A DNA stretch of 64,000 nucleotides from Gari tellinella (Eukaryota; Mollusca; Bivalvia; Cardiida; Psammobiidae): assembly GCA_922989275.2 (NCBI GenBank), contig OV277858.1, positions 9,672,001 to 9,736,000 on the forward strand. Reading direction: 5' to 3'. Below, piece by piece: positions 37,666 through 49,724 of this stretch (the stretch's first letter is position 1; each line of letters opens with the position of its first letter). Below the pieces are notes generated by a model. The model was not told the DNA's origin and did no database searches. It saw only the letters and a list, made by a program, of their open reading frames with translations. Made by a program: the position numbers and the translations under genes.

Positions 37666-38055
37666 GTACGTGTAAAACTCTTTTGACCATGAAATAATAC
37701 GCACACATAAATATTTTTTCACAATTTCACATACTATACTACATGTAGTAGGATCAATAAGCTTCGTCAAAATCATATCTGTAATGTCCTAACAGTTAAT
37801 ATATAAATAGCACACGAACTTGCGCACAGACAAGATATTTAGCTTAAACGGATGTTAGACTATTACAGATATGATTTTGACGAAGTTTATTGATTTTACT
37901 ACTGTAATATGTGACTTTGCGAAAAAATAATTTAGATATATCTCAGAGTCAGATTTATCCCAGAGACAGAAGAATTACGTATATTTAGCTTTACTTCTAG
38001 ATGTGTATACCAATATCACTCAAACTACAATATTTGTATTTTTTCTTCCATTCAG

Positions 38056-38132
38056 GCTGTTGGGGAGCAGTGTGTGTGTGGAAAGCTATATGGTTTATGT
38101 ATATATAGAACCCAGCAAAGCCAACATTCGAG
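38056..38132 (+). CDS. Transposon gene, second 5' coding exon
   Basis: The acceptor is ttttttcttccattcag and the donor TTCGAG|GTAAGGT. The 77 nt read AVGEQCVCGKLYGLCIYRTQ then QSQHSR with AG left over. The main exon starts with T, giving AGT (Ser), followed by DIPETLRLLIQLI. The phase match shows that the main protein begins upstream of its apparent start. Confidence 0.7.
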
Positions 38133-38536
38133 GTAAGGTCTGGTCCTTCAAACTCATAGGCTACTACTAACTTAATAAAAGTCACGAACTTCTTCAACCT
38201 TAGTTTGGATTCTGCATAAAATAGCTAGTGCTAGGGGTTGAAATTATTATATTATGCATAATAAAATCGAGTTCGCACTTTTTGAAGTGTTGTTTAAGCT
38301 TTTGAGGTCTGATTAGTTACAGATGTTATCAGCACATTGAGAGGGTATGGTTCATTTAGGTCTTGTGGAAGGAAGGAATTTACCGAAATTACTAATAGAA
38401 AGAATGAAGCATACAGAAGACCTGTGTTGTTTTCTATTCTTTTGTATACAACGGAAATAGGACTTGTCTGAAACGTTTCTGTTATGATTTGAGTCATTAC
38501 AGTTCCAGTTGGATTTAATTTTACACTTTATTATAG

Positions 38537-41500
38537 TGACATACCTGAAACACTTAGACTTCTTATCCAATTGATCTTAAGTGGAAATGACATATCAAAT
38601 GAAACAGAGAATGAGAAATGTACCTCAGATATTGCTGACTCTCTTGCACAGCTTATAATCTTTAACACGTTGAGAAGAAAAAGAAAGGACACGGCTTATC
38701 CGAGACATATAACAGAACGTGAAACAATGCTCCCCTTGTATTTAGGTCTGTTAGTACATGGAAAAACTCGAAAACGTGACTTGGTAGACACACTCCATGG
38801 GAGGGGGTTGTGCATTTCATATAACAGAGTCTTACAGATATCAAGTGACATTGCTAATTGTGTGATAACACAGTTTGAGGAATCTGGTGTTGTTTGTCCT
38901 ACCTTCCTGAAGAACAACGTGTTCACTACTGGGAACCTGGATAACATAGACCATAATACATCATCAAATACATCCAGAGATTCATTTCACGGAACAGCAA
39001 TATCTTTAACCCAACATGTAGCTGATAGTGAAACTATTCCACCAGTCGTTCTGCGCATCAAGAGTGCAGCTGATGTAAAATCAACGAAGTCATTGCCATT
39101 TTCATACACTGACATAGCACCAGTTTCGTTTAAAAACAAATTACCTTTACCAAGACGACCTAAGAAGGATAGAGAACTCGATCCTGAACCTTCTCACTGT
39201 GCAATAACATCACAAACAGAGTGGCTAAATAAAGTACAGAACATATTCAACGCTGACGTCTTTAGGAATGATGAATATATTTCATGGTCTGGACACTTTG
39301 CAGCAAAGCAAGGATCAGAGAGTCTTCGACCCCCAGCTATATCAGCACTGCTGCCGTTGTTTAGAGACGAAGCACATAGCGTTGCCATGATTTATCATGG
39401 AATGAAGATCATTCGAGATGCCATCACACTAAAAAATCCTGGGCAAATACCAGTTTGTACGGTTGACCAGCCTCTGTATGTAATAGCAAAAAAAATACAA
39501 TGGACATGGCCAGCTGAGTTTGGTGAAGACAAATTTGTTGTGATGATGGGTGGACTTCACATTGAAATGGCCTTGCTAAAATGCATCGGTGATTGGTTAG
39601 ACGGTAGCGGTTGGTTAGCTGCCCTTACTAGTGCAGATGTTATTACACATGGAAGAGCTGAGTCAGTGCAAAGGGGTGGCAATACATCAAGAGGACAGTG
39701 GATTCATCAAATAATGGCAGCCTCATTGTATATCCTGCAACATAGAGCTTACAAAGTGTACATCGAGACAGAAGGTTTGCAATCGGGTGCAGCGATGTCC
39801 TTTCCTACCTGGTGCACTAGTATGACAACTGATACACACCCACAGTTCCTATACTGGCACAGAACCTTGCATCTCGAGTTATTATTTCTACAGTTTTTGC
39901 AGTCGCAAAGAGAAGCAAATTTTCTTGTCTATAATAGGACACTGAAACTATTGTTGCCATGGATGTTTGCTCTGGATCATGTCCATTACGCTAGGTGGTT
40001 GAGCGTCCATGTAGAGGACCTAGATAATCTAAAATCAGATTGTCCAAATGTACATGCTGAATTCTCTAATGGAAAATTTGTCACGCAGAGGTCTGGCAGA
40101 AAGTTTTCCTGCATTGCCCACGACCAAGTTCATGAGCAACTAAATGCATTGCTAAAAGGCGACGGAGGATTTGTAGGCCTGACAGAGAGTTCTGATACAC
40201 TCAATAGGTGGGCAGTCTCTTCACCTGAAGTCACAAGAATTATTTCGGAAGTTAGTTCTGAAACAAAAATTAAAAGCAAAGACCATCATGAGCAGAGCAA
40301 AGGATTCCAGGAAAGATTTTTCAGTCAAACAAAAAGCTTAGTTGCGTCAATTGAAGATGTAGGAAATCCATTTTTAGAAAATTCATCTGATTTAGTCACA
40401 TTGGATACAAAAATTGTGGTTACTAGTGAAGCTGTTCGGTCTGTTAATGATGCAGAAGAGATTGGTCGTGAGCAATACCAGACTTTTGTGAAACATTGCA
40501 TAAACGGAGAAGGAAACATTTATGACCCAATAAGGAAAAACAATTTATCATTGTTTAGGGCTGGGGTCAAGGGCACAACAAATAAAAGTGCAATGAAAGT
40601 AAAAAACATGAAAGCAGATGTTCAACTTTTCTCAAGAATGTACATTGCCTGCCAAAGTAGAGATGGCGATTTGGATTCATTTTTTGAACACGAAAACCAC
40701 CCATGGCCCCCTTCACTTGCAGAACAAGGCCGTCCCAGATCTGGAAATAAGGCAGACCTGGCTGCATGCTTAGAAGCTGGTATAGAGAAGATCACACACT
40801 GTCCAAACGTAGAGGTTAAAATCATTGACGGTGCAGCGCTTGTACAGACACTTGACCCTCTTAAAGCAAGGACGAAGGTTCAGACATTTAGTGACTATGC
40901 AAATGAAGTGTTTCTGCCAGTTGTAAGAAAGCACCTTGAATCAGTGTACCGTGTTGATGTAATCTGGGATACGTACAAAGATCTCAGTCTAAAGCAGTTT
41001 ACAAGGACAATGAGAGGCTCAGGGGAATATATACGTGTTACTCCTAAAACAATACTACCTCCAAATTGGAAATCTTTTCTGAGAAATGACAACAACAAGT
41101 CGGAGCTTTTTCATTATTTAGCAAGAGCCATACAGGACATGGAAACTGAAAATGATAAACAAATATTGACAACCTTAGACAATAGTGTTCTATATTCCAA
41201 ATGCGACGAAAAAACCGATCTGACCGCTCTTTTGCAACCATGCAACCACGAAGAGGCAGACACCAGAATCCCTCTACACGCCGCCAATGCCTTTTATAGA
41301 GGAACGAAAAATGTCCTGTTATATGCAACTGACACAGATGTGTTGGTTCTATCAGTGGCACTAGCCTCAGTATTTCCAGAATGCACACTGTGGTTAGCGT
41401 TTGGACATTCGGATTCATTCCGGTACATACCAGCTCATGATATCGCCAAGACTTTGGGTCCAGATGCATCTTGGGGTTTGCTATTTCTGCATGCATTTTC

Positions 41501-42050
41501 TGGATGTGATACTGTGTCTTTCTTTAGCGGTGTAGGAAAAAAAACAGCATTTAAAATGTGGTTGTCACAGCCCGGTATGGTATCTCTGAGTAAAAAGTTG
41601 TCAACCCCAAGCGTGACTCTGAGTGAAGATGATATTCCAGTTCTGGAGAGGTTTGTTGTTCTTTTATATTCTAAGACAGCAGCATACAGTTCTGTAAATG
41701 AGGCTAGAAAGTATCTTTTTGCGCTTAAAAACAGACAGATTGAAAACATACCTCCATCAAAATCAGCTTTGGAACAACACATTTACAGGGCGGTCTATCA
41801 AGCCGCTTATGTCTGGGGACAAATGCTGTTTAATATGCAGACCCTCCCTTCACCATCAGACTGGGGATGGACATTAGAAAGTAAAATTTGGACTCCGAGA
41901 TGGAGCACACTTCCAGAAGCTTCAAAGGGTTGCAGGGAATTAATCAGGTGTGGATGTAAAACGGCATGTGCTGGACGTTGTAAATGCATTAAAGCAAACT
42001 TACCATGCACGTTTCTCTGCTTCTGTCAGGCAGGTTGTGATAGGGCGTAA
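38537..42050 (+). CDS. Main exon of XPG-like nuclease/CXC-domain transposon protein
   Basis: The exon begins after an acceptor (ttacactttattatag) and is open for 1,170 codons to TAA. There is no convincing internal start before the region, so the protein is completed by the two short 5' exons. The N-terminal half (SDIPETLRLLIQLI, TRKRDLVDTLHGRGLCISYN, DNIDHNTSSNTSRDSFHG) resembles a large family of element-encoded proteins in corals, molluscs and fish. Counting from codon 38571, residues about 890-1000 look like an XPG/FEN1-type nuclease: HEEADTRI (acidic pair), ATDTDVLVL (acidic triad) and HAFSGCDTVSFFSGVGKKTA (the GCD...GVGxKTA of the FEN1 H3TH). The C-terminus is a CXC domain, CGCKTACAGRCKC and CTFLCFCQAGC. 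It probably binds and cuts DNA ends during transposition in the nucleus. No stop or frameshift is seen, so it may be functional. Confidence 0.85.
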
Positions 42051-42934
42051 CAGATCAACTCTACTTATTTACCCTACTGTCGCTGAATAGTTATATATAA
42101 CTCAGCTCACTATGAATAGATGTAACTTAACTATTATAACGGTTAATAGAATAGGAATTATTTTTTCCGGGGAAGTACAGACTCATACTTGTATCAGGCA
42201 ATACTAAAACAGTACAAATCTTGATTAAAGAGTGTCTTACGGAGCTCCGTAAGGCGCTCTCTGATCTGGGTCTACACTGTTTAAATAAAAGCCTAAAGAC
42301 AGGTAATAGTTTACATTGAATTATGCAAATGCATGTTTCATTTGTAAACAAACTGTAACATTGTGAAGTTGTAATTAGTGCTATAGTTACTGTACATGTA
42401 TTTACGTAATGATATTAACTATTGGGACACACATACCTGGGCAAGCAGCGTAGACCCTGCTCAGGGTACAACTGTTTGCTATTCAGTTTGACTTATCGGA
42501 CAAAATTACTTTGTGATAAAAGCAATTAGTGTAATTTTTAGGATATAATTACAGTAGTAATACAGGATGTCCCAATATTTAAGAATCTTTACAGCACTGA
42601 CATGTAAAAGCGGTTATTTAGATGTTGGATGTTATTTAGTACACATGAACCCTATTATACATTGTTGTCTGTAGTATTTTTGCCATTAATGTTTAAATGT
42701 TAAAGTAAAATGTATCTTTTACGGCCACTTGATTGTGCTTATTACTAGGTGCTTCAAACAGACGACTGCTTGTTCAATCAACTCGAAAGTAAAACGAGAA
42801 GCTCCTTTAGGATACTTCTTTTTCACCTTTCTTTAACCTGTTACTTGTCAATATACAGTTATTTATTGACAGTTTTAGTGGCCGTAATAGAGCAAATTAC
42901 TATATATGTTGAAGAATCTTATTTATTTTCTTTA

Positions 42935-43440
42935 TATTGGCATATTTTAAGATTATGCTTCGGAAAACCGAATTTCAAGTTATATTTACTTAAAGAAAAT
43001 ACTGTTCAAGTTCTAACATCTCAAGTACGGTAATGCATGTTAAAGGTCAAAGGTCAAGGCTAAAGGTCATTATATTATGTTGTCATATAATATATAGATT
43101 CATTCTATCGGCACATTTTAAGATTATGCTTCGGAAAACCGAAGTTCAAGTTGTATTTACTTAAATAAAATACTGTTCAAGTCCTAACATCTAACGTACG
43201 GTATTGCATGTTAAAGGTCAAAGGTCAAGGCTAAAGGTCATTGTTTTATGCTGTAATATATGTAGATCCATTCTCTTGGCACATTTTAAGATTATGCTTC
43301 GGAAAACCGAAGTTCAAGATATATGTACTTAAAATACTGTTCAGGTCCTAACATCTCACGTACGGTAAGGCATGTTAAAGGTCAAAGGTCAAGGCTAAAG
43401 GTCATTGTATTATGCTGTCATATATGTAGATCAAATTTGT
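42935..43440. repeat. Three ~169-bp subterminal repeats with DR1 sites
   Basis: The word CGGAAAACCGAA starts at 42961, 43132 and 43300. Each unit also holds AAAGGTCAAAGGTCAAGG, giving a perfect AGGTCA-A-AGGTCA direct repeat at 43044-43056, 43215-43227 and 43379-43391. They sit between the transposase stop and the right terminal repeat, where transposase-binding repeats are often found. Confidence 0.85.
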
Positions 43441-44204
43441 GTTGCAAATGTACAGACAACAGTTTTAGTCTTTTAGTTGATGTGCTTCTGATGTAATAAA
43501 CATATACTGTCAGTATACTCTAACTATTGTAATACTTGCGTCAGCATTTCCAGAAATATGCAGGAAATGGGTGCCCTTGTTTGGACCCTAATATTTTTAA
43601 GATCCCTTCTTTGAATCTCTTGGATCTTAATATTTTTGGAATCTACATACTTTAAAGTACTTATATGCAAATTTCTGTGCTTTCTTCCGGAAGCGAGCTT
43701 CTTGACTATTTTTTGGCTCTTATTGACCTAACTAATATCTAATACCATAGTACATTTATGATTGTATTCGTATTCGTGAATAATTATTCGTATTGGCAAG
43801 GCCATATCATTATACGTATTCGTATTCGATACATGGGTGTATCGTTGCAGCCCGTATAGGATATAAGACGAAAACGATCCAGTATGTAAAATATTGTACT
43901 GTGTGAGGCTTATAACTTACTTAAAACACGTTTCTGAAAGCATCAAATATTTCAACAATAGCCAAAGGTTGATATATTCAAACCTGTATGAAATTTATCT
44001 GGTGATATTAAAAGCAATTTCAGCGGTTTAAAATATTACCCTTTTGACCCAAATATCCTTTACACGGCAGTACAGCCCTGTGTTATACGAGAATTTTGCT
44101 TTGCACGTGCCCTTCGTCACAGCTAGTACTATTCGATTGCTTCACTTACACATTCGAGTGTCGACGAATTGCACGGACATCATTATGCAGTGACTTTGCT
44201 AGCA

Positions 44205-44425
44205 GCAGGATTAACCCTTTCACTCTCAATGACGCTGAAAAGTGCGTTTTCAAACAGTTTGGATCCTGATCAGTAGCTGCGTGACGCGACATCTGATCTG
44301 GATCCAAACTGTTTGACACTCGTATCGATATGTTTTAGTCATACTGCATTGAATCTAACTTGAAACGATATTTCAAACAACGACATTGAAGCAGATGGTA
44401 ATTAAACGGTGAAGGGGTAGAAACC
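44205..44425. mobile_element. TTAA-type palindromic MITE, diverged
   Basis: The left end 'ttaaccctttcactctcaat' and the right end 'taaacggtgaaggggta' are inverted copies. The centre is AAACAGTTTGGATCCTGATC against GATCTGGATCCAAACTGTTT. A second half-copy (tttcaaacagtttggattc) follows at 44,542. Confidence 0.6.
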
Positions 44426-44871
44426 TCACGGAACATTTGGCATTGAAAGGGGCATCTAATTAGTGTTTGCGTTTACGTCTGGCGTACAGCAGACGTATAA
44501 TGCCGCCGTTTGCGTTGCACGGACAAGTGTACAAATTTGCGCTTTCAAACAGTTTGGATTCAAGTAAATCGCCCGGTAATCTAGTGTGTTATCATGCTCC
44601 CAACAGTTTGCCTTATATACTCAGTAGCTGATGGTGAGAATTGTCAAACCGGTGTGATTGTTTACATTATATTGCATTGCTTCGCGCCCAGTTTTGTTAA
44701 ACCCTTTACTCAATATATACGCATTTTGACTCATTTAATTTATTCTCTCATTGAAGAAAATAGTTCAAATTCATATAATCATGGATATGTATCATTTTTC
44801 TTAGTCATGGATATGGGCTTTTTTATATATGTCTCAATACTCTGCCGTGTAATTCAATATTACGATGTAAT

Positions 44872-45448
44872 TAGGGCTGCGGATCGTTGAGTAAGTGACG
44901 ATCTGATCCGATCCACGATTCAGCACCTACGATTCACATATCGAATCACGAATCACCAGTTATAAAAGTAACCCATCTAAAATATAAAATGTGTACCCCT
45001 GAATGCAGTTTATTTAAATAAAATATACAGAATATCCACGAGAAAACACTCTTTAGGACGAGCGTACCTTTCACGAGAGGATTGTTCCATCAGTTTTTTG
45101 TTCCTCCTGTGTATGCAATTTCGCCAATTGCAGGTTACACAAAAAAAACACCAAACATATTGCTTTCTTTTCATCTTGTATGGAAATACCGAAGTACTTC
45201 TAAACATTTGATGTGTTGATGTAAACTTTGCCGGAGGATTTTTGTTACGAACGGCACGGTTCTGACATGTTTACATACAATATATGTGACATCATTTTAT
45301 GCGAATTTCGTATGTCGCTGTTTATAAATAAATGCTTGTGAACAATTAAGATCGCGATCCACGAATCTCGACAGGGACGAATATTCATACTCGATTTTCC
45401 GTTGGGATTCGTGGATATCCGAGTACTCGGATACTCGCAGCAGCCCTA
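44872..45448. mobile_element. hAT-type MITE with 8-bp TSD
   Basis: The ends TAGGGCTGCGGATCG ... CGCAGCAGCCCTA are inverted repeats. The exact 8-bp direct repeat GATGTAAT flanks them (44864-44871, 45449-45456). The element is 577 bp. Inside is a minus frame (45010-45207) with no recognised domain. The TIR word and 8-bp duplication are diagnostic of the hAT superfamily. Confidence 0.85.
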
Positions 45449-45802
45449 GATGTAATCCAATATTAGTGTGTAGTCCAATATTAGTCTTAATATTGGACAG
45501 CACATGCAAAAATACGGTAATATGGACCATTGAAAGCAGTCCAGTATTACAATTGACAGTACTGCCAGTACAATAGAATGACGTCATCATCGTGTTTCAA
45601 TATTGGTTACTGTATGCTCACTACCTTTGCACAAGCACAAGCAAAATTGTCAACCAAAATCAAAATCAATAGATAGGCTAAAGCCTATGTTTTCATCGAA
45701 ATCCAGCCAAACACCAAACTAATAGTTCTAAGAGAAAATACAATTTATATCCCCTCCTAACTTACTGCAAGAGGATTATTGAACTCAATTAACAAGACAC
45801 TA

Positions 45803-47185
45803 AACAAGAGCCACAATGGCTCTAAGATGCTCACATGAGTAAACCATATAAAACTGTTAATCTAAGGGCATATGAAAAGCTAAAAAGTGGTCTTTTGAGT
45901 GTCAGAAACTTTGTGATGATTTGATGTAGTTTTATTTATGACATGACACATATTTGAACTTGACTTAGATTTCTATAAGACAATTATTCTGATAAAAGGT
46001 CAGCAAGATTCGATAACATTTGTAGTCTCTAGAGTGTTAACAAGATTATTCGGTGATTTGACCTAGTGACTTAGTTTTTGACAGCATGTGACCCAGTTTT
46101 TGACCCCATGTGACCCAGTTTCAATCTTGACCTAGATTTCATCCAGGACAACACACAAACCAATATCTATAACAACTGAGTACTAACTGTTGCCCCTAAA
46201 GTGTTAAAAAGGTTTTTCCATGATTTGACCTAGTGATCTAGTTTTTGACCCTACATAACCCACATTCAAACTTGACCTAGATTTCAGTGAGGCAAACATT
46301 CTGATCAAACTTCTTAAAAATCTATTGATATAGTGTTGCACCTAGGATTTCAAAAACAGGGGGGATTTTCCCCCCTTTTCTGAAAAACAGGGGGGAATTG
46401 TAAACAAGGGCCACTATGGCCCTATATCGCTCACCTGGTCAACATGTACACCACGTGACCTAGTTTTGACCGGACATGACCCACATTCAAACCTGACCTA
46501 GATATCAATAAGACAAACATTTTTATCAAGTTTCATAAAGATCCAATGAGATTTGTAGTCCCTAGAGTGTTAACAAGGGTTTTCAATGATTTGACCTAGT
46601 GACCTAGTTTTTGACCCGACATAACCCACATTCAAACTTGACCTCAATTTTAATGAGACAAACATTTTGATTAAGTTTCATGAAGATCCAATGAGATTTG
46701 TAGTCTCTAGAGTGTTAACAAGGTTTTTCCATGATTTGACCTAGTGACCTACTTTTTGACCCTACATGACCAACATTTAAACTTGACCTAGATTTCATTA
46801 AGCCAAACATTTTGATTAAGTTTCATGAAGATCCAATGAAATTTGTAGTCTCTAGAGTGTTAACAAGGTTTTTCCATGATTTGACCTAGTGACCTAGTTT
46901 TTGACCTGACATTACCCAGATTCAAACATGACCTAGATATTATCAAGGCAAACATTGTGACTAAGTTTCACGAAGATCCAATGAAATTTGTAGTCTCTAG
47001 TGTGTTAACAAGATTTTTCCATGATTTTACCTAGTGACCTAGTTTTTGACATGACATGACCCACATTCGAACTTGGCCTAGATTGTATAGAGACAAACAT
47101 TGTGATCAAGTTTCATGAAGATTGAACAAAATTTGTAGCCACTAGAGGGCTAACAAACCAATTGTGGATGACGGACGGACAAACA
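45803..47185. repeat. Nested hairpin-headed elements, 145-bp monomers
   Basis: The outer head AACAAGAGCCACAATGGCTC is at 45804 and an inner head AACAAGGGCCACTATGGCCC at 46402. 'gatttgacctagtgacc' or a variant recurs at 46588, 46733, 46878 and 47023 (period 145). The element ends in ggacggacaaacagac without a tail hairpin, so the 3' end is lost. Confidence 0.8.
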
Positions 47186-48838
47186 GACAAGAGATACAAT
47201 GTATTCTTCACAAAGTTAAGATTTGTTTTCTGTTTTTATGATGGATGGTTGTTTAGAGCAGGCTTAAAGTAAAATGAATCCTCCATTAGACACCAGCCTG
47301 TCGGGGTGAAGTGAAATTTTAAATGCTCTTTACCCACAGGTGCTTGACACATAAAAAAAAAAAAAATTTTTTTTTTTTTTTACTAGACCTCTTTTTTTTC
47401 TCTCCCGTATCTAGATCTGTCTTCGATAGAATAAAAAAATATTTACTTTAACTTCAAGGGAATAGTTAAGGCATAAAAACTTATCTCAAATGACTATGAG
47501 GAATAAGAGTTAAAACATACATTCAAATCACATTATACATGCACTGTACTTAATTCTAAGTAAGGGTAGGTGTTCGTGTGTATGTTTGACTGTGTGTGGC
47601 AAGTTAATGTTAAACTTTTTCAAATAAATTCTTTGATTAAGTTTATGAGAGTCAGAGACTTATGAATGTTTTTCCATAAAAATGAATAAGACAACCAGTT
47701 CTACCCTGATCAGGGGCTTCCTGTTCTGGATCTACTGTTTGCAGCACATGCCCAATCTACTTGTTTCTGCATTCCTGTTTCAGAATTTATTTATTTGAAG
47801 AAAAAAAAAGTGAGCATTTGTGTGTATTATCTGATTGAGTGTGACAGTAGTGTAGTGTGTATGGCAGAGAAAAATGAAAAGGTGTGTACATTTCACATGC
47901 TTTAAACTTTCAAATACTGATTTTTAAAAAAGAGACTTTTCCATTTTGGTCAAAAGACTACATGTTGTTTGCGGTTTCTGTCAAAAGTAATTTTTCCAAA
48001 GAATTTACAATCTTGTAAATGGCACTGACACTGATCAGAGGACTCACCCAGGAGATCAGACTGGGTTTACACTTTTTCCATAGGTCCAGGCATTCATAGT
48101 TTGAGGATTTTTTTTGTATAGTTTATGTATAAAATAAGTGAATTAATGTGTTTCAGCTGTTTATCATTTTTGTGCTTTTACAACCAGTAAGGCTTTACAA
48201 TGTAATACTTTGTTGCAAAATAATGGAATACTAGTTAATGCAAGCTGCAGTCAGCAACTAAACTGGAAGATCAGCAGGTATAATTGTAAAATTTAGTTAT
48301 GATCGAACTGTAACTTAAATATTGGTGCTGAACTTGAAAACAAAAATCCTACATAAACTGGTTCTTGCAAACAGAATAATACTTATTTCAGCCATTTCCA
48401 TATAAAACACACTATACTATACACTACATATATGTATTGCTAAAAATGCACTATTTCATTGTTTAAAGGGCAAACAAAATCGCCGCAGCGCGGGAGGGGG
48501 ACCCCTCCCGCACCCTCCCCCTATGCCCCAAATTCAACATGCCTTCAGGAAATCCTGGGGAAATCCCTGTACATTGTGCAAATTTTACATTGTGGGGTTG
48601 TAAATTTTTCTGTACAGACTGCATTATGGGGTTTGATTCTGTACAAAGGACCTATGTGGGGTTACACATCCAACCCCAGTATAATAGTCCAAATTATTTT
48701 CATTCTGTTCACCTTACAAGGGTCATTTGTACAGTTAAATTAAAACAGACATCTTATGAGGTTAACCCCATAAGAGGAAAAAAAAACACTATGTAGGCAT
48801 GTACATAAGAATACCCTCACAATGTACCTCTCGTAAGT
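47186..48838. other. No gene seen; intronic or intergenic sequence
   Basis: A14/T14 tracts meet at 47,351-47,380. A GC-rich inverted word, 'gcgggagggggacccctccc', lies near 48,490. Open frames at 48,459-48,796 lack splice sites or domains and span this GC-rich low-complexity segment. Confidence 0.5.
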
Positions 48839-48839
48839 G

Positions 48840-49724
48840 CGGACGGACGACGGACATGCAGCGATCCTAAAAGCTCACCATGAGCACTTCGTGCTCTGGT
48901 GAGCTAAAACATTAAGTGGAAATTTTCATCTCTAGGATGTTAACAAGAATTATATATGGTTTGACCTAATAACCTAGTTTTGAACCCTACATGATCCATA
49001 TTTGAACTTGACCTAGATTATATAAAGACAAATATTCTGATCAGATTTCAGTAAGGTCTGATAAGATTTGTAGCCTCTAGAGTGTCAACAAGATTTTTCT
49101 ATGATTTGACCTAGTGACCTAGTTTTTGACCACAGGTGACTCCTATTCTAACTTGACCTAGATTTCATCCATTGCAATACACAAACAAAGCAGCTTTTAG
49201 CGTGTTTTATTTATTCCTCAACTGAAGAAAATAGTTTAAATTTATACAGTCATGAACATATACCATAAGTAATATTTTCTTTATCCTAGTAGGTGATAGC
49301 TTAAAGCAGGCTGAAAGTAAACCAGAACGTGCCAGCAAGTTGAAAGTAAAGCAGAATGCGCCTAATACACATTCTGCTTTACTTTCAACCTGCTTTAAGT
49401 GGTCACCTGTCTTCATAACTAAAAACAGGCTATTGGGTAAAGGGTTAAAGATAAAGGGCAAAATGTGGTTTCAGTGTTAACAAGTGTTTTATATGATTTG
49501 ACCTAGTGTCCTAGTTTTTGACCCAACAGGCCACATTCAAACTTGGCCTAGAATTCATAAAGACAAACATTGTGACCAAGTTTCATGAAGATTGAATGAA
49601 ATTTGTAGCCTCTAGAGTGTTAACGAACCAATTGTGCACGACTGACAGATGGCAGACGGACGACGGACATCCAGCGATCCTAAAAGCTAACCTTGAGCAC
49701 TTTGTGTTCTGGTGAGCTAACAAA
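48840..49724. repeat. Two hairpin tails with GATTTGACC body and a MITE
   Basis: The first tail hairpin (AGCTCACCATGAGCACTTCG..GTGCTCTGGTGAGCT) is at 48,869-48,906. A GATTTGACCTAGTGACC body follows and a second, weaker tail at 49,686-49,720. Between them a palindromic insert at 49,300-49,400 pairs 'gcttaaagcaggctgaaag' with 'ctttcaacctgctttaag', and ends in 'gggtaaagggttaa'. Confidence 0.65.

Larger units (their letters stand above)
36738..43733 (+). mobile_element. Autonomous DNA transposon with XPG-like/CXC protein (Academ-like)
   Basis: The ends are inverted repeats. Left is AGTTAGGTCCATAAG, then GCTCGCTTCCGGAAGAAA. Right reads, on the complement, AGTTAGGTCAATAAG, then GCTCGCTTCCGGAAGAAA. 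The flanks carry a direct repeat AATAT (36733-36737, 43734-43738). An alternative cut gives TAGTTAGG ends with a 3-bp ATA duplication. The element holds a promoter-like region, spliced 5' exons, one long coding exon and 3' subterminal repeats, all co-oriented. The XPG-type nuclease suggests the Academ superfamily, whose members are known for an XPG nuclease and a 3-4-bp TSD (recalled). The near-perfect subterminal repeats and long intact frame suggest fairly recent insertion. Confidence 0.8.

Noticed and set aside
38662..42010. Minus-strand frames inside the transposase exon
   Set aside because: They are antisense shadows of a long, domain-bearing plus-strand frame and lack splice sites or motifs.
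30391..43855. hAT-like ends at 30,391 (tagggctgtaacgat) and 43,850 (atcgttgcagccc) as one 13-kb element
   Set aside because: The 8-bp flanks do not match and the subterminal sequences differ, so these are probably ends of two separate elements.
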